Below, in pieces: positions 53,807 through 64,000 of a stretch of 64,000 nucleotides of DNA. The notes beneath the pieces were generated by a model that was not told the origin of the DNA, ran no database searches, and saw only the letters and a list, made by a program, of their open reading frames with translations. Positions within the stretch are counted from its first letter, which is position 1, and each line of letters opens with the position of its first letter. Source of the stretch: Caldilineaceae bacterium (lineage in GTDB: Bacteria; Chloroflexota; Anaerolineae; Caldilineales; Caldilineaceae). The position numbers were made by a program, and so were the translations under genes. The stretch is from positions 1-64,000 of the forward strand of contig JAPKMW010000038.1 in assembly GCA_026645575.1 (NCBI GenBank). The letters are read 5' to 3'.

Positions 53807-56432
53807 AAGACGGTTGAGCCGCACAGGTCTCCCGGATCAAGGCACATGTTTGATCCGGGAGCGGTGGTACAACAACTTTGATCGGTCCCGCAACTAGTTC
53901 ATCTGTATTGCCCTCTTGTAGACGCATCCGTTCACCCGTTACCGGATCATACAAACCCAGTGCGACCGTTACTTCCATACCAGGCAAAACAGTTGTCGGT
54001 AGCGCAAGCTGTCGCCATTCGCTCAGTCCAACCACCGCAGTATTGGTTGTAAAAAAACGGGGCGGGCCATCCACTTGGGCTATGGTTGTCGCTCCCTGGC
54101 GCAGATGGACAAAGGCCACCAGATGCGCTGGCCAATCGACAAAGGATTGATCACCCCAAAGCATTGCTAAATCAAGGTTCCCGCCCGTAACAACCTGCCG
54201 GGGCGCCCAAAGGGTAACTGGTATTGGTTGTTCTCCAACCAGAAATGCATCTGTAACTTGCGTTTTCTCTGTTGGTGGCGGTGCGGTGGACGCGGGTAAT
54301 GGCGTTACTTGGCCCAGATGATTGCGTTCAAATAATTGCACCAACGTCGTCCCTGCAGCACTCTGCAAAAGCGTCTGGGTAGTTGGCCCCAGCGCACGCC
54401 GTTGTTCAGCCCCAGAGACACGTATCCCCCACAACTTGGGCAGATACAAGGAGAGCGTCTTCGCACAGACCGTCTCACCCACCTGCCACCGTTCCGGCGG
54501 ATACCAGAGCAGCGCCGGCGGGGCAGTAGAGAATGAATAAAGCAGATCGCCCGCCGGCGCCATAATTTCCATTTGGGGCGCAACCGGCGCAGATGAAAAC
54601 CCTGCACCAACTTGCCAACAGACCTCAACTTGCGTTTGCCGCCAGCGGGGCCAATCTGTCACGTGGGCGCCGACAAAGGTAAGCGCGCTAGCGGCTGCCC
54701 TCGGTTCTGCGGCAATCGCTTCCCCAAGGGCAAACGCATAAAAAGCGTCGGGAATGACTTTATTGGGATTGTCGCGTCGCAGCAACAGAAAACCATCGGC
54801 GCCATCAACTACACCCCAAGCGCCAGCCAACAAGGTGTCAACCCGGCTTTTGAGATCGCCGGGCGCCATATCAGTATTGGTCGTCACATCAAGCAGCGCC
54901 CAGTCGGCCTGACCAGCGGTGTTCAATTCCGCCAGACCAATGGGGAATTGATAAATGTAGCGACGCAAGCTCAAGTGGGGATGCACCGCCGCTGTCGCCG
55001 TTACCGCGGCGTCTTCGGGAATTTGTTCTGTAAAGCGGCGCAACAGGCGGTGATGAGCCGTCATCGGTGTGGGATCGTAACGCGCGGCGAATGGCCCGCG
55101 ACCGGTCGCATGATAGGTTGTCCCACTCCACCCCAATAGCCAGAGAACACAGGCCAACACAATGAGTGGTCGCAACGCCGTGCGCGCATTGGTAAAAACC
55201 GACGCCAGCGCCATTGTCCCGGTACTCGCCGCCGCCAGATGTTGATAGCTGGCCGACGTACCGCTGGTCAACCGACTCAACCACCGCCAGAGCCGCGCCA
55301 GGCCATACGCAGCGCTTACGGCGAAATAGGGCACGAGCGGCGCACTGTAATGAAACTCGCCATAGTATTGCGCCGGGTAGGCGCTCAACAAATTTGCCAG
55401 CAAGAGCGGCAGCGCCAACAAGATGATCTCCGGCGCCAGAAGACTCAGCAAGCCAAAGGGCGCCAGCAACCCCCACAAGTATTGTACGCGCACCGGCTCG
55501 GTTGCGATCTGCCAGACTACGCCTGGCTGGGTAAAAAAGCTCTTAAAAATATCTGCCGGCGAATCGCCCAATGCGCCGTAGCGTCCAAAGTAGACACTCT
55601 CCGCCGTGTCATAAATCTGGGTGGCATGGGCGGGAATGATGACGAAGGTGGCGAGGTAGAACCAGAGGAGAGCGACTAGAGTGACTGACAAGGTGACGAG
55701 GTGACAAGGTGACAAGGTGATCGTTCGGGCTTGCCACAGATTGCGCCAGGTTGCCCAGAAGCCTAAGCCGGCGGCGAGGAGGGCCATCTCTTCTTTGACG
55801 GTGGCGACGAGGAGGGTGGCGATGACGAAAGACCAGAGGCGTTCCCGTTCGATGGCCCAGAAGGCCCAGAACAGGAAAGGGACAGCCAACGGCGCGGCAT
55901 GAAATTCGGTGAGGACAGCCGATTGGAGTTGCGGCGCCAGTAAATAAGCCAGGGCCAACGCCAACGCCATTGGGCGCGTCATTTGGCGCAGCGGTTCGAT
56001 CTGCCAGATTTGGCTGCGTTCGCGAGGGGGAAGCGTTTTGTCCAGCAGCAACAAGGCCAGTTCATAAAGCGGCCAGGCGCCGACAGCTACAAAAATTACC
56101 TGGAGCAGTAAGAGTGCGCGCACATCTTCCCAGAGCCACAGCACCGGGCTAATGAAAGCCAACATCGGCTCGACATGGTCGGTTAGCCGGCTGGCAATGA
56201 TGCCGGTGTCGGTCGATTCGACAAAGCGACCACGGCTGCTGTTCCAAATGGCCTGGGTAATCTGCCCCAAATCCGCCTTGTGGGTGCGCATTCCCAGGTG
56301 CAGGTCGAAGGCAAGGCGACTAAAGAGAACAACATAACCGATAATCGCCAGCCAAAGCAGAACACGATAGCTGTCAATTTTCGTAATTCGTAATTCGTAA
56401 TTCGTGATTCGTGATTTGTGATTTGTAGACAT
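53796..56432 (-). CDS. DUF2079 family large membrane protein
   Basis: An 878-residue polytopic membrane protein. The DUF2079 hallmarks are GMRTHKADLGQITQAIWN, DHVEPMLAFISP and LTEFHAAPLAVPFLFWAFWA, with many hydrophobic helices up to about residue 460 and a soluble C-terminal half. It probably belongs to the GT-C glycosyltransferase superfamily, but its activity is unproven. The first 17 residues (MSTNHKSRITNYELRIT) are encoded by ATTCGTA repeats, so the start codon lies within a microsatellite. A second in-frame repeat (GTGACAAG units, 55684-55720) encodes residues about 238-250. It lies 20 bp after the DegT gene. Confidence 0.82.
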   Translation of the reverse strand: MSTNHKSRITNYELRITKIDSYRVLLWLAIIGYVVLFSRLAFDLHLGMRTHKADLGQITQAIWNSSRGRFVESTDTGIIASRLTDHVEPMLAFISPVLWLWEDVRALLLLQVIFVAVGAWPLYELALLLLDKTLPPRERSQIWQIEPLRQMTRPMALALALAYLLAPQLQSAVLTEFHAAPLAVPFLFWAFWAIERERLWSFVIATLLVATVKEEMALLAAGLGFWATWRNLWQARTITLSPCHLVTLSVTLVALLWFYLATFVIIPAHATQIYDTAESVYFGRYGALGDSPADIFKSFFTQPGVVWQIATEPVRVQYLWGLLAPFGLLSLLAPEIILLALPLLLANLLSAYPAQYYGEFHYSAPLVPYFAVSAAYGLARLWRWLSRLTSGTSASYQHLAAASTGTMALASVFTNARTALRPLIVLACVLWLLGWSGTTYHATGRGPFAARYDPTPMTAHHRLLRRFTEQIPEDAAVTATAAVHPHLSLRRYIYQFPIGLAELNTAGQADWALLDVTTNTDMAPGDLKSRVDTLLAGAWGVVDGADGFLLLRRDNPNKVIPDAFYAFALGEAIAAEPRAAASALTFVGAHVTDWPRWRQTQVEVCWQVGAGFSSAPVAPQMEIMAPAGDLLYSFSTAPPALLWYPPERWQVGETVCAKTLSLYLPKLWGIRVSGAEQRRALGPTTQTLLQSAAGTTLVQLFERNHLGQVTPLPASTAPPPTEKTQVTDAFLVGEQPIPVTLWAPRQVVTGGNLDLAMLWGDQSFVDWPAHLVAFVHLRQGATTIAQVDGPPRFFTTNTAVVGLSEWRQLALPTTVLPGMEVTVALGLYDPVTGERMRLQEGNTDELVAGPIKVVVPPLPDQTCALIRETCAAQPSSVP

Positions 56433-56452
56433 GCCGGTGCGTCGATTGCAAA

Positions 56453-57649
<1,197 letters not shown>

Positions 57650-57730
57650 GTTAACTTTCTCAATAAAGCTAGGTAGGATAGCGATAGCTTGCCTGGTATC
57701 GTGTAGGCAGGAGGAACAGAATGGTAAAGA

Positions 57731-58387
57731 TTAGAAACCTGCATCCCAAATATCAGCAAGGTCTAACACAAACCCACGAACAACTGACTCACCGGTGATT
57801 TGTACTGGATTAGACAAATATTCGGGGGCAGCGCTTGGGCGATAGATATAAACCTCTTGCGTCTCCAGGATGAGCAACCAACCGAGTTGCGCACCGTTGT
57901 CGATGTATTCTGCCATCTTTTCCTTCAGGTCGTCCACGTCATCGGTTGGCGACTGCAACTCGATTACAAAATCAGGGCAGAGCGGTAAACATTTCTGCTT
58001 CTGACGGGGCGTCAAGCCAGTTAATTGTTCATACCGCACCCAAGCGCCATCCGGGGAGCGCGTTGCGCCGTTAGGCAAGATGAAACCGGTGGAAGAATCA
58101 AAGGCGACGCCGCGCTTGTTTCGCTTTGCCCAGTGTCGCAAGGCATAGGTCAATTCAGCATTGCGGCTACCAGTTTCCCCACCAGCAGGACACATAATGA
58201 TCACCATTCCCGTTGCGGTGCGTTCGATGCGTAATTCACGGTTGAGTTGGCAGAAATCAAAAAACTGGTCGTCATCCAGATGAATCACTGGATCAAACTG
58301 GATTTCCAACCGCGGCGATGGCGCCGTCAACCCTGGCTGGTGCATGCCATTTTGATACGCTGTTTTTTCCTTAGTCAAGGTGTCCAT
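57731..58387 (-). CDS. Uma2 family (DUF820) PD-(D/E)xK nuclease-like protein
   Basis: A 218-residue protein. RSPDGAWV, then PDFVIELQSPTD and a downstream KMAEYIDNGAQLGWLL match the Uma2/DUF820 pattern, including the D...E-x-Q nuclease-like core (ELQ in place of the more usual EV/ExK). These proteins are common in Chloroflexota and cyanobacteria, often in many copies, and their role is unclear; transposon-associated or defence roles have been suggested. Start ATG 58387. Confidence 0.85.
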   Translation of the reverse strand: MDTLTKEKTAYQNGMHQPGLTAPSPRLEIQFDPVIHLDDDQFFDFCQLNRELRIERTATGMVIIMCPAGGETGSRNAELTYALRHWAKRNKRGVAFDSSTGFILPNGATRSPDGAWVRYEQLTGLTPRQKQKCLPLCPDFVIELQSPTDDVDDLKEKMAEYIDNGAQLGWLLILETQEVYIYRPSAAPEYLSNPVQITGESVVRGFVLDLADIWDAGF

Positions 58388-58415
58388 TTTAAAATCCTGT
58401 TGTCGCTACCTCATC

Positions 58416-59408
58416 CTACCAATAGTGCCGCCAATGTTCCTGATAATAAGTCAGCGTCTGCGCCAACCCTTCCCGCAAATCGGTTTGGGGTCGCCAGCCG
58501 AGGATAGACTCTATTTTAGCATAACTAGAATAGACATCTCCAATATCAATCTTTTTGCGATCCGCTGGCCAGGGAACGGTGGTCACGTTGCCATGCCCCG
58601 CCAGTGCCACAATGGAATGCGCTAAATCATAGAGCGTGACCGGTTGGAGACCGCCCAGGTTATAGACCTGTCCATTGGTTTCGTCGGTCGCACCGACGCG
58701 TAAGAAAGCATCGACCACATCGTCAACAAAGGTCAGATCGCGCTGCTGTTGACCGTCGCCATAGAGTTGAATCGTCTTGCCCTCGACGGCCAGCCGCACA
58801 AACCAGCCGATAAAGCCTTGCCGGTTGTGCTTCATGAGTTGACGCGGGCCGTAGGTGTTGGTGAGCCGCAAAGAAGTGGTGCGCAAGCCGTAGGCCGTGT
58901 GATAAACAATGTGATACCACTCGCCCGCCAGCTTGTTGACGCCGTTGACATCGGTCGGGTGTTGGAGGTGTTGTTCATCCAGCGGCAGATAGTGGGGCTT
59001 GCCATACTGTTGGCGGGTGCCGGCGTAAACTACTTTGATGGTCGGGTTTTCATGGCGACACGCCTCCAAGATAGAAAGTTGCGCCCGTGCGTTAATCTCC
59101 AAATCGGCCATTGGGTCGGTCATCGAATCGATATGGCTGACCTGACCGGCCAGGTTGAAAAGCACATCTTTGCCCTGCACCAAGGCGCGCATGGAGTATG
59201 GGTCGCGCACATCGGCAATGTTGAGGTGCAACCGATCTTCATAGCCGGCCAGGTTAAAGCGATTGCCGCCATAGTCAGGAATGAGCGAATCAACCAGGGT
59301 GACACGCGCCCCCAGGTCAACGAGCCGACGCGCCAGATTCGAGCCGATAAAGCCCAGGCCGCCGGTGATCAAGATGGTACGGTTACGGTAGAAGTCCAGA
59401 TAAGTCAT
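58416..59408 (-). CDS. NAD-dependent nucleotide-sugar epimerase/dehydratase
   Basis: A 330-residue extended SDR. The Rossmann loop is TGGLGFIGSN near the N-terminus. The active-site region reads GTRQQYGKP and then DVNGVNKLAGEWYH: the Lys is present but the usual Tyr of YxxxK is Asn. I recall this variant in a related subfamily, so it may be normal there. It likely acts on UDP- or GDP-sugars for surface polysaccharides, fitting the nearby DegT aminotransferase. ATG 59408 is used; ATG 59426 is possible. Confidence 0.83.
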   Translation of the reverse strand: MTYLDFYRNRTILITGGLGFIGSNLARRLVDLGARVTLVDSLIPDYGGNRFNLAGYEDRLHLNIADVRDPYSMRALVQGKDVLFNLAGQVSHIDSMTDPMADLEINARAQLSILEACRHENPTIKVVYAGTRQQYGKPHYLPLDEQHLQHPTDVNGVNKLAGEWYHIVYHTAYGLRTTSLRLTNTYGPRQLMKHNRQGFIGWFVRLAVEGKTIQLYGDGQQQRDLTFVDDVVDAFLRVGATDETNGQVYNLGGLQPVTLYDLAHSIVALAGHGNVTTVPWPADRKKIDIGDVYSSYAKIESILGWRPQTDLREGLAQTLTYYQEHWRHYW

Positions 59409-59433
59409 AGGGTGAGTATACCGCATCTTGGCG

Positions 59434-61119
59434 TTATGGGCGACTTATCGTGAGCCGGGTTCCCGATTTGATACCTGCCACCACACTCTCTGCCCCATCC
59501 GGCCACTGTACGATTACCTGTTCCAGGGTGGCATCCATCGGTAAGCCAAAGTGGAGACGGGTCGGGTCACCGGAGAGATAACCGCTGAGAACGCGCATAT
59601 CACGGGTGTAGCTTCCCTGATTGGTGACCAGTGTCACCTTGGCCCCGACGGCATCACGGTTCGGCACACCGAACCATTGCAGATCCACCTGTACGCTCGT
59701 ACCACCACAAAGCTGATTCTCAAACAACTGGGCCGGACTGCGCAGCGGGTTGACCACAATATCCAGGTCGCCATCTTGATCCAGGTCGGCCATTACCATG
59801 CTGCGCCCGCTGGCGGTGGCGTTGAGACCCCAGGCCGGCATGGCTTGAAACTGACGCCCCTGCTCATTGCGAAAGACCTGATTCTCTTCGACCAGTTCAT
59901 GGTTGGACAGATGACCAAAGGTGCCTTCTTCAATCATCCCATTGACAACATAAAGATCGAGATAGCCGTCATTGTCCAGGTCGCCAAATTTGCTCGACCA
60001 GCTCCACCCCGTGGCCGCGACACCCCACGCCTGCGCAACATCTTGCCAGAGGCCAGACTGATTGCTGCTTTGGAGTGCATTCGCCATCTCCTGTGGATCA
60101 TCAGGTACACGGACCAACCCGCGCTCCATCTTGGCAACCACCGGCAGCCAAGCGGCCATTGTCGCTGGAGCAATATCATAGGGATTCATATCGGCGGTAA
60201 AGAGTTCAGGGCGCCCATCGTTGTCCAGATCACCCTGATCGAGGCTCATGGTGCTGTAGGATGTGACGGCAAAGGGCGCCACCGCTTCCCAGCCGGTTGC
60301 ACTGTTCATCCAGACTTGATCACGCACGGCAAAATCGTTGCCGACCAGGATGTCGAGCTGCTGATCTTGGTTGAGGTCAAAGAGACCAAGCGCTAATGCC
60401 TGCGCGGCTTGGGCAAGTTGGGTAGGACGAAAGCGCCCGTTGTCATTCGTATAAACAAAGACACCCCCCTGTCCTGCCAGTAAATAATCATTGCCCCGAT
60501 CGGTCAAGAAACCAGCGTCATAGGAAGCTGTCACCAAATCCAGATCACCATCGTTGTCCAGATCGCCCCAGTTGATCACATATGCGGGGTTGGCGACACC
60601 GGGCAAAGTCTCTTTCATAAAGGTCCGTCCGCCCTGATTGCGCCAGTAGTTCAGGGCACCAGTGTTGGTGGTCAGGACAATATCGCGCCAGCCATTGCCG
60701 TCCACATCCAATATGGTAATTGCGCGCGTCGGACCGCTACTCAATTCCGTCTTAGAGAAGGTAAGCGCACCTTCATTCCAGAGAATTGAGTTGGTGCCGG
60801 TCTCACTGCCCAGCACCAGATCGAGATCGCCATCATTGTCGAGATCATTGATTGCCAGCCCAGCGCCATTCGCCGCAAACATACGCACAACGCCATCGGC
60901 TGTGGTCGTGAGGTGGTCAAGCGGGTGATAGACAAAGCGCGCTGTGCAGGCCGTAGGCGTGATGAGCGGCGTAACAAGTACCTGACTCGGTATCGACGGC
61001 GCGGCCAATGCTTGTTCAGCAGAGAAGGTCGGCTGGTTGGCTTGACATCCAACCAGTGTGTTGAACACCAGCCATAGGCCAGCGACCAGGGCGATTGTTA
61101 CACAGCGATTGGTATACAT
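59434..61119 (-). CDS. FG-GAP/VCBS repeat lipoprotein with ASPIC/UnbV domain
   Basis: A 561-residue exported protein. From ATG 61119 the N-terminus is basic and hydrophobic, ending in the lipobox LVGC, so it is probably a lipoprotein; the frame to 61191 would bury this. At least five calcium-binding FG-GAP repeats follow (for example NDLDNDGDLDLVLG, GDLDNDGYLDLYV, ADLDQDGDLDIVV), predicted to form a beta-propeller. The C-terminal 90 residues (GAKVTLVTN, then VIVQWPDGAE) match ASPIC/UnbV. This CRTAC1-like architecture is linked with adhesion or polysaccharide contact. The function here is unknown. Confidence 0.88.
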   Translation of the reverse strand: MYTNRCVTIALVAGLWLVFNTLVGCQANQPTFSAEQALAAPSIPSQVLVTPLITPTACTARFVYHPLDHLTTTADGVVRMFAANGAGLAINDLDNDGDLDLVLGSETGTNSILWNEGALTFSKTELSSGPTRAITILDVDGNGWRDIVLTTNTGALNYWRNQGGRTFMKETLPGVANPAYVINWGDLDNDGDLDLVTASYDAGFLTDRGNDYLLAGQGGVFVYTNDNGRFRPTQLAQAAQALALGLFDLNQDQQLDILVGNDFAVRDQVWMNSATGWEAVAPFAVTSYSTMSLDQGDLDNDGRPELFTADMNPYDIAPATMAAWLPVVAKMERGLVRVPDDPQEMANALQSSNQSGLWQDVAQAWGVAATGWSWSSKFGDLDNDGYLDLYVVNGMIEEGTFGHLSNHELVEENQVFRNEQGRQFQAMPAWGLNATASGRSMVMADLDQDGDLDIVVNPLRSPAQLFENQLCGGTSVQVDLQWFGVPNRDAVGAKVTLVTNQGSYTRDMRVLSGYLSGDPTRLHFGLPMDATLEQVIVQWPDGAESVVAGIKSGTRLTISRP

Positions 61120-61292
61120 TGACTTACAGCAAATTTGGCAAAAATAGTCTTCATCCGTTACAGTTGTTACTTGGCTTTGGGCCAAGCTCACTTTCCCGCT
61201 TCAGGCTGGTGGAAACAGGGTTAAGGATATGAGCACTAGAAGGAGAGTATACACTACTTCTTTGCCAGGGGAAAAGCCCGCTATATCGCGTT

Positions 61293-61367
61293 GGCCACCC
61301 TTCCTGGAAGCGGCAACTGCCGCCTGCTCATACAAAACGGTTCCCGCCGCTTCCAGGAAAGGTGGCC
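61293..61367. repeat. GCCACC...CCTGGAAGCGGC inverted repeat
   Basis: Arms 61293-61314 and 61346-61367 pair over 22 bp with one mismatch. It lies in the 400-bp divergent gap between the lipoprotein and topA; nothing else is supported there. Confidence 0.75.
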
Positions 61368-61524
61368 CGTCACGAATAGTCAGACGAGGCAAAAGGCTTG
61401 GCTAAAAGGAGTTACGCTCACTGTGTTTCTGGGGATTTTATTCTAAACCAAGTAGCGGTAGACGACGCGCTTAAAGCGTAGGTTACGAAAATCGACGCTA
61501 CTGAACTTATAGATCCAAAAACTT

Positions 61525-64000
61525 ATGACAAAATTAGTAATTGTAGAATCGCCGACCAAGGCGCGGACGATTCGGAATTATTTGCCGAAAGAATATCATG
61601 TCGAAGCGAGTATGGGTCACATTCGTGACTTGCCAGCTTCGGCAGCGGAAGTGCCGGCGGCGCAGAAGGGCGAACCGTGGTCGCGCCTGGGGGTGAATGT
61701 CGAACAAGATTTTGACCCGCTTTACGTGGTGCCCGCCAACAAGAAGAAGGTGGTAGCGGATTTACGCAAGCACTTGCAAGAAGCCGATGAGCTGATCCTC
61801 GCCACTGACGAAGATCGCGAAGGCGAGAGCATCGGCTGGCATCTCCACGAAGTGTTGCGCCCCAAGGTGCCGGTGCGCCGCATGGTCTTCCATGAGATCA
61901 CGCGCGAGGCCATTCAACAGGCCCTGCGCGAGACCCGCACCATCGACCAGGATTTGGTACGGGCGCAGGAGACGCGGCGCATTCTGGATCGCCTGGTGGG
62001 CTATACCGTTTCGCCCCTGCTCTGGAAAAAGATTGCGCCCAAATTGTCGGCGGGTCGTGTCCAGAGTGTGGCTGTCCGGTTGCTTGTTATCCGTGAACGA
62101 GAACGGCGCGCCTTCCGCTCCGGCCAATATTGGGACTTAAAAGCCTTTCTCAACAAGCGGCCCGACCGGCCCGATCACCGCTTTGAAGCCGAGTTGATTT
62201 CAGTCGGTGGCGTGCGTGTTGCCAGCGGTCGCGACTTTGACGAAAGCACCGGGCAAGTCGCCGACAAGAAAAATGTTCTCCTGCTCAATCAGCAAGAAGC
62301 GGAAGCATTGAAGACGCGGCTGCGCAATGGCCTGTGGCGGGTGACAGAACTGGATGAGCGCGAGAGCAATCGTTCGCCGGCGCCGCCATTCACCACCAGC
62401 ACTTTGCAACAAGAAGCCAATCGTAAGCTGGGCATGGGCGCCAAAGAGACGATGCGGGTGGCGCAGTCGCTCTATGAAAACGGCTACATCACCTACATGC
62501 GCACCGACTCGGTGAACCTCAGCGACCAGGCGATCAACGCTGCTCGCCGCCGGGTGACGGAACTTTATGGCGAACAATATCTGAGCGACCGCCCGCGCCG
62601 CTATTCGAGCAAGACCAAAAACGCCCAGGAAGCCCACGAAGCCATTCGCCCCGCCGGTGAGCGCATGTTGCCGGTGGATGAGTTACCGTTGGGTGGCGAG
62701 GAACGCCGGCTCTATGATCTGATTTGGAAGCGCACGGTAGCGACGCAGATGGCGAATGCCCGGCTGCGCTTCACCACCGCCACCATCGCTGTGGAAGATT
62801 GCCTCTTCCGCGCCAGTGGCCGCACAGTACTCTTTGCCGGCTTCTTCCGCGCTTATGTCGAAGGTTCAGACGACCCTGAAGCAGCGCTGGAAAGTCAGGA
62901 ATCGCCCTTGCCCCCCTTGCAAATTGAGGAAGAGGTCGATTGCCGCGATCTGCAAGCGCAGGGTCACGAAACCAAACCACCAGCCCGCTACACCGAAGCA
63001 ACGCTGGTGAAGGCGTTGGAAGCCGAAGGCATTGGCCGCCCCAGCACCTATGCGTCGATCATCGACACGATTTTGCAACGCGGCTATGCCTTCAAGCTGC
63101 GCCGTGAACTGGTGCCAACCTTTACCGCCTTTGCTGTCACTAAGCTGTTGGAAGATCACTTCTTTGATCTGGTCGATCTCAACTTCACGGCGACAATGGA
63201 GCAGCGGCTGGATGATATTGCCAATGGCGAAACCGACTGGCTCACCTACCTGCGCCAGTTCTATCTGGGGCAGACTGGGCTGGAAAGTCAGGTCAAGGCC
63301 AAAGATGCAGGCATTGACCCGCGCCTGGCCAGCGGTGTTGAATTGGAAGATTTGCCGGTGGAGGTGCGCATCGGGCAATTTGGCCCCTTCCTGGCCAAAG
63401 AACGCAATGGCGAACGGGTGACAGCCGGCATCCCTTCTGATCTGCCGCCGGCGGATCTCACGGCGGAGCTGGCCGAGCAACTCTTTAGCCAAAAAACCGA
63501 TGGGCCAACCACGCTAGGCATTGATCCGGAAACCGAACGCCCGGTGCTGCTCAAGATCGGCCCCTATGGCCCCTATGTGCAGCTTGGCGAAGAAGATCAA
63601 AATGGGAACAAAAAGCCGAAACGGGTCAGCTTGCTCAAGAACATGGATGCTGCGCAAATCAATCTCGATGTGGCGTTGCAACTGTTGAGTCTGCCCCGCC
63701 TCCTGGGCGAACACCCAGAGACGGGTAAACCCGTCCAAGCCGGCGTCGGGCGCTTTGGCCCCTATGTCGTCCACGACGGCGGCTTCACCAGCCTCAAGAA
63801 GGATGACAATGTCCTGGAGATAGACCTGGATCGCGCTTTGGAATTGATCGCCTCCGCGGCCAACCGCAAGGATCGCAAAGGGGGCGAACGCACTGCCAGC
63901 AAGAAGAATGTCCTCAAGGCGTTGGGTGAACACCCGGATGGTGGCGCCATCGCCGTGTTAGATGGCCGCTATGGGCCGTATGTTAACTATCAAAAGGTCA
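61525..64000 (+). CDS. topA: DNA topoisomerase I (3' end outside window)
   Basis: At least 825 codons of a type IA topoisomerase, open to the right edge. The Toprim domain begins [14 protein letters not shown], with [10 protein letters not shown] carrying the metal-binding acids. The catalytic Tyr is in [25 protein letters not shown] and [14 protein letters not shown] are typical of the core. The C-terminal part has several Toprim C-terminal repeats (for example [12 protein letters not shown] and [12 protein letters not shown]) and no four-Cys zinc fingers are visible so far. The enzyme relaxes negative supercoils. Start ATG 61525. Confidence 0.96.
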   Translation, partial: MTKLVIVESPTKARTIRNYLPKEYHVEASMGHIRDLPASAAEVPAAQKGEPWSRLGVNVEQDFDPLYVVPANKKKVVADLRKHLQEADELILATDEDREGESIGWHLHEVLRPKVPVRRMVFHEITREAIQQALRETRTIDQDLVRAQETRRILDRLVGYTVSPLLWKKIAPKLSAGRVQSVAVRLLVIRERERRAFRSGQYWDLKAFLNKRPDRPDHRFEAELISVGGVRVASGRDFDESTGQVADKKNVLLLNQQEAEALKTRLRNGLWRVTELDERESNRSPAPPFTTSTLQQEANRKLGMGAKETMRVAQSLYENGYITYMRTDSVNLSDQAINAARRRVTELYGEQYLSDRPRRYSSKTKNAQEAHEAIRPAGERMLPVDELPLGGEERRLYDLIWKRTVATQMANARLRFTTATIAVEDCLFRASGRTVLFAGFFRAYVEGSDDPEAALESQESPLPPLQIEEEVDCRDLQAQGHETKPPARYTEATLVKALEAEGIGRPSTYASIIDTILQRGYAFKLRRELVPTFTAFAVTKLLEDHFFDLVDLNFTATMEQRLDDIANGETDWLTYLRQFYLGQTGLESQVKAKDAGIDPRLASGVELEDLPVEVRIGQFGPFLAKERNGERVTAGIPSDLPPADLTAELAEQLFSQKTDGPTTLGIDPETERPVLLKIGPYGPYVQLGEEDQNGNKKPKRVSLLKNMDAAQINLDVALQLLSLPRLLGEHPETGKPVQAGVGRFGPYVVHDGGFTSLKKDDNVLEIDLDRALELIASAANRKDRKGGERTASKKNVLKALGEHPDGGAIAVLDGRYGPYVNYQKV

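Overview
The window looks like a chromosomal segment of a Chloroflexota bacterium, most probably from the Caldilineae/Anaerolineae side. The evidence is moderate-to-high GC, secreted proteins ending in a short LP-containing tail (LPVIRR, LPLLHR), a glcDEF glycolate oxidase, a DUF1257/DUF2997 gene set, and intergenic spaces filled with 7-8 bp microsatellite inverted repeats. This assignment is inference from gene content; no rRNA or tRNA gene was seen. Two genes run off the window: a large SdrD-type surface protein on the left (minus strand) and topoisomerase I on the right (plus strand).

Layout. 1-4.8 kb: a secreted repeat protein, an intergenic region with duplicated structured elements and a 52-bp perfect palindrome, and a cupin. 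4.8-20.7 kb: a SpoIID-like secreted protein, then mostly minus-strand metabolic genes (three TIM-barrel sugar isomerases/epimerases, D-2-hydroxyacid dehydrogenase, uronate-dehydrogenase-like SDR, rhomboid protease, M20 amidohydrolase, PhyH oxygenase, GNAT) and a pair of ABC exporter half-transporters. 21-23 kb: a defence/addiction patch with a broken nuclease-SAVED (CBASS-type) gene, a small antitoxin-like gene and a higBA module whose operator lies inside its promoter. 23-28 kb: an esterase, a compact set of DUF1257, DUF2997 and two unfamiliar genes, then glcF and glcE. 28.3-30.4 kb: a DUF433/DUF5615 toxin-antitoxin pair (toxin frameshifted) sits between glcE and glcD. 30.8-38.1 kb: a 2424-residue amylase-pullulanase with two GH13 catalytic domains and a LacI-type operator in its leader. 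38.3-43.8 kb: a plus-strand catabolic cassette (creatininase-like, Ldh2 dehydrogenase, SDR, PhyH, DUF3830, EamA transporter). 43.8-64 kb: a rearranged peptidase remnant, tgt, a GT39 membrane protein, GNAT, two tandem glgC-type genes (one lacking key catalytic residues), a two-gene set of unknown function, DUF2079 membrane protein, DegT aminotransferase, Uma2 nuclease-like protein, sugar-nucleotide epimerase, an FG-GAP/ASPIC lipoprotein and topA.

How it fits together. The amylopullulanase degrades alpha-glucans outside the cell, while the GlgC pair makes ADP-glucose for storage. The glcDEF genes oxidise glycolate. The isomerase, dehydrogenase and PhyH genes look like scattered sugar or sugar-acid catabolism cassettes. 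The GT39, DUF2079, DegT and epimerase genes suggest cell-surface glycan work.

The most striking non-genic feature is several families of inverted repeats in the gaps. Heptamer/octamer microsatellites of the same kind also lie in frame inside three protein genes.
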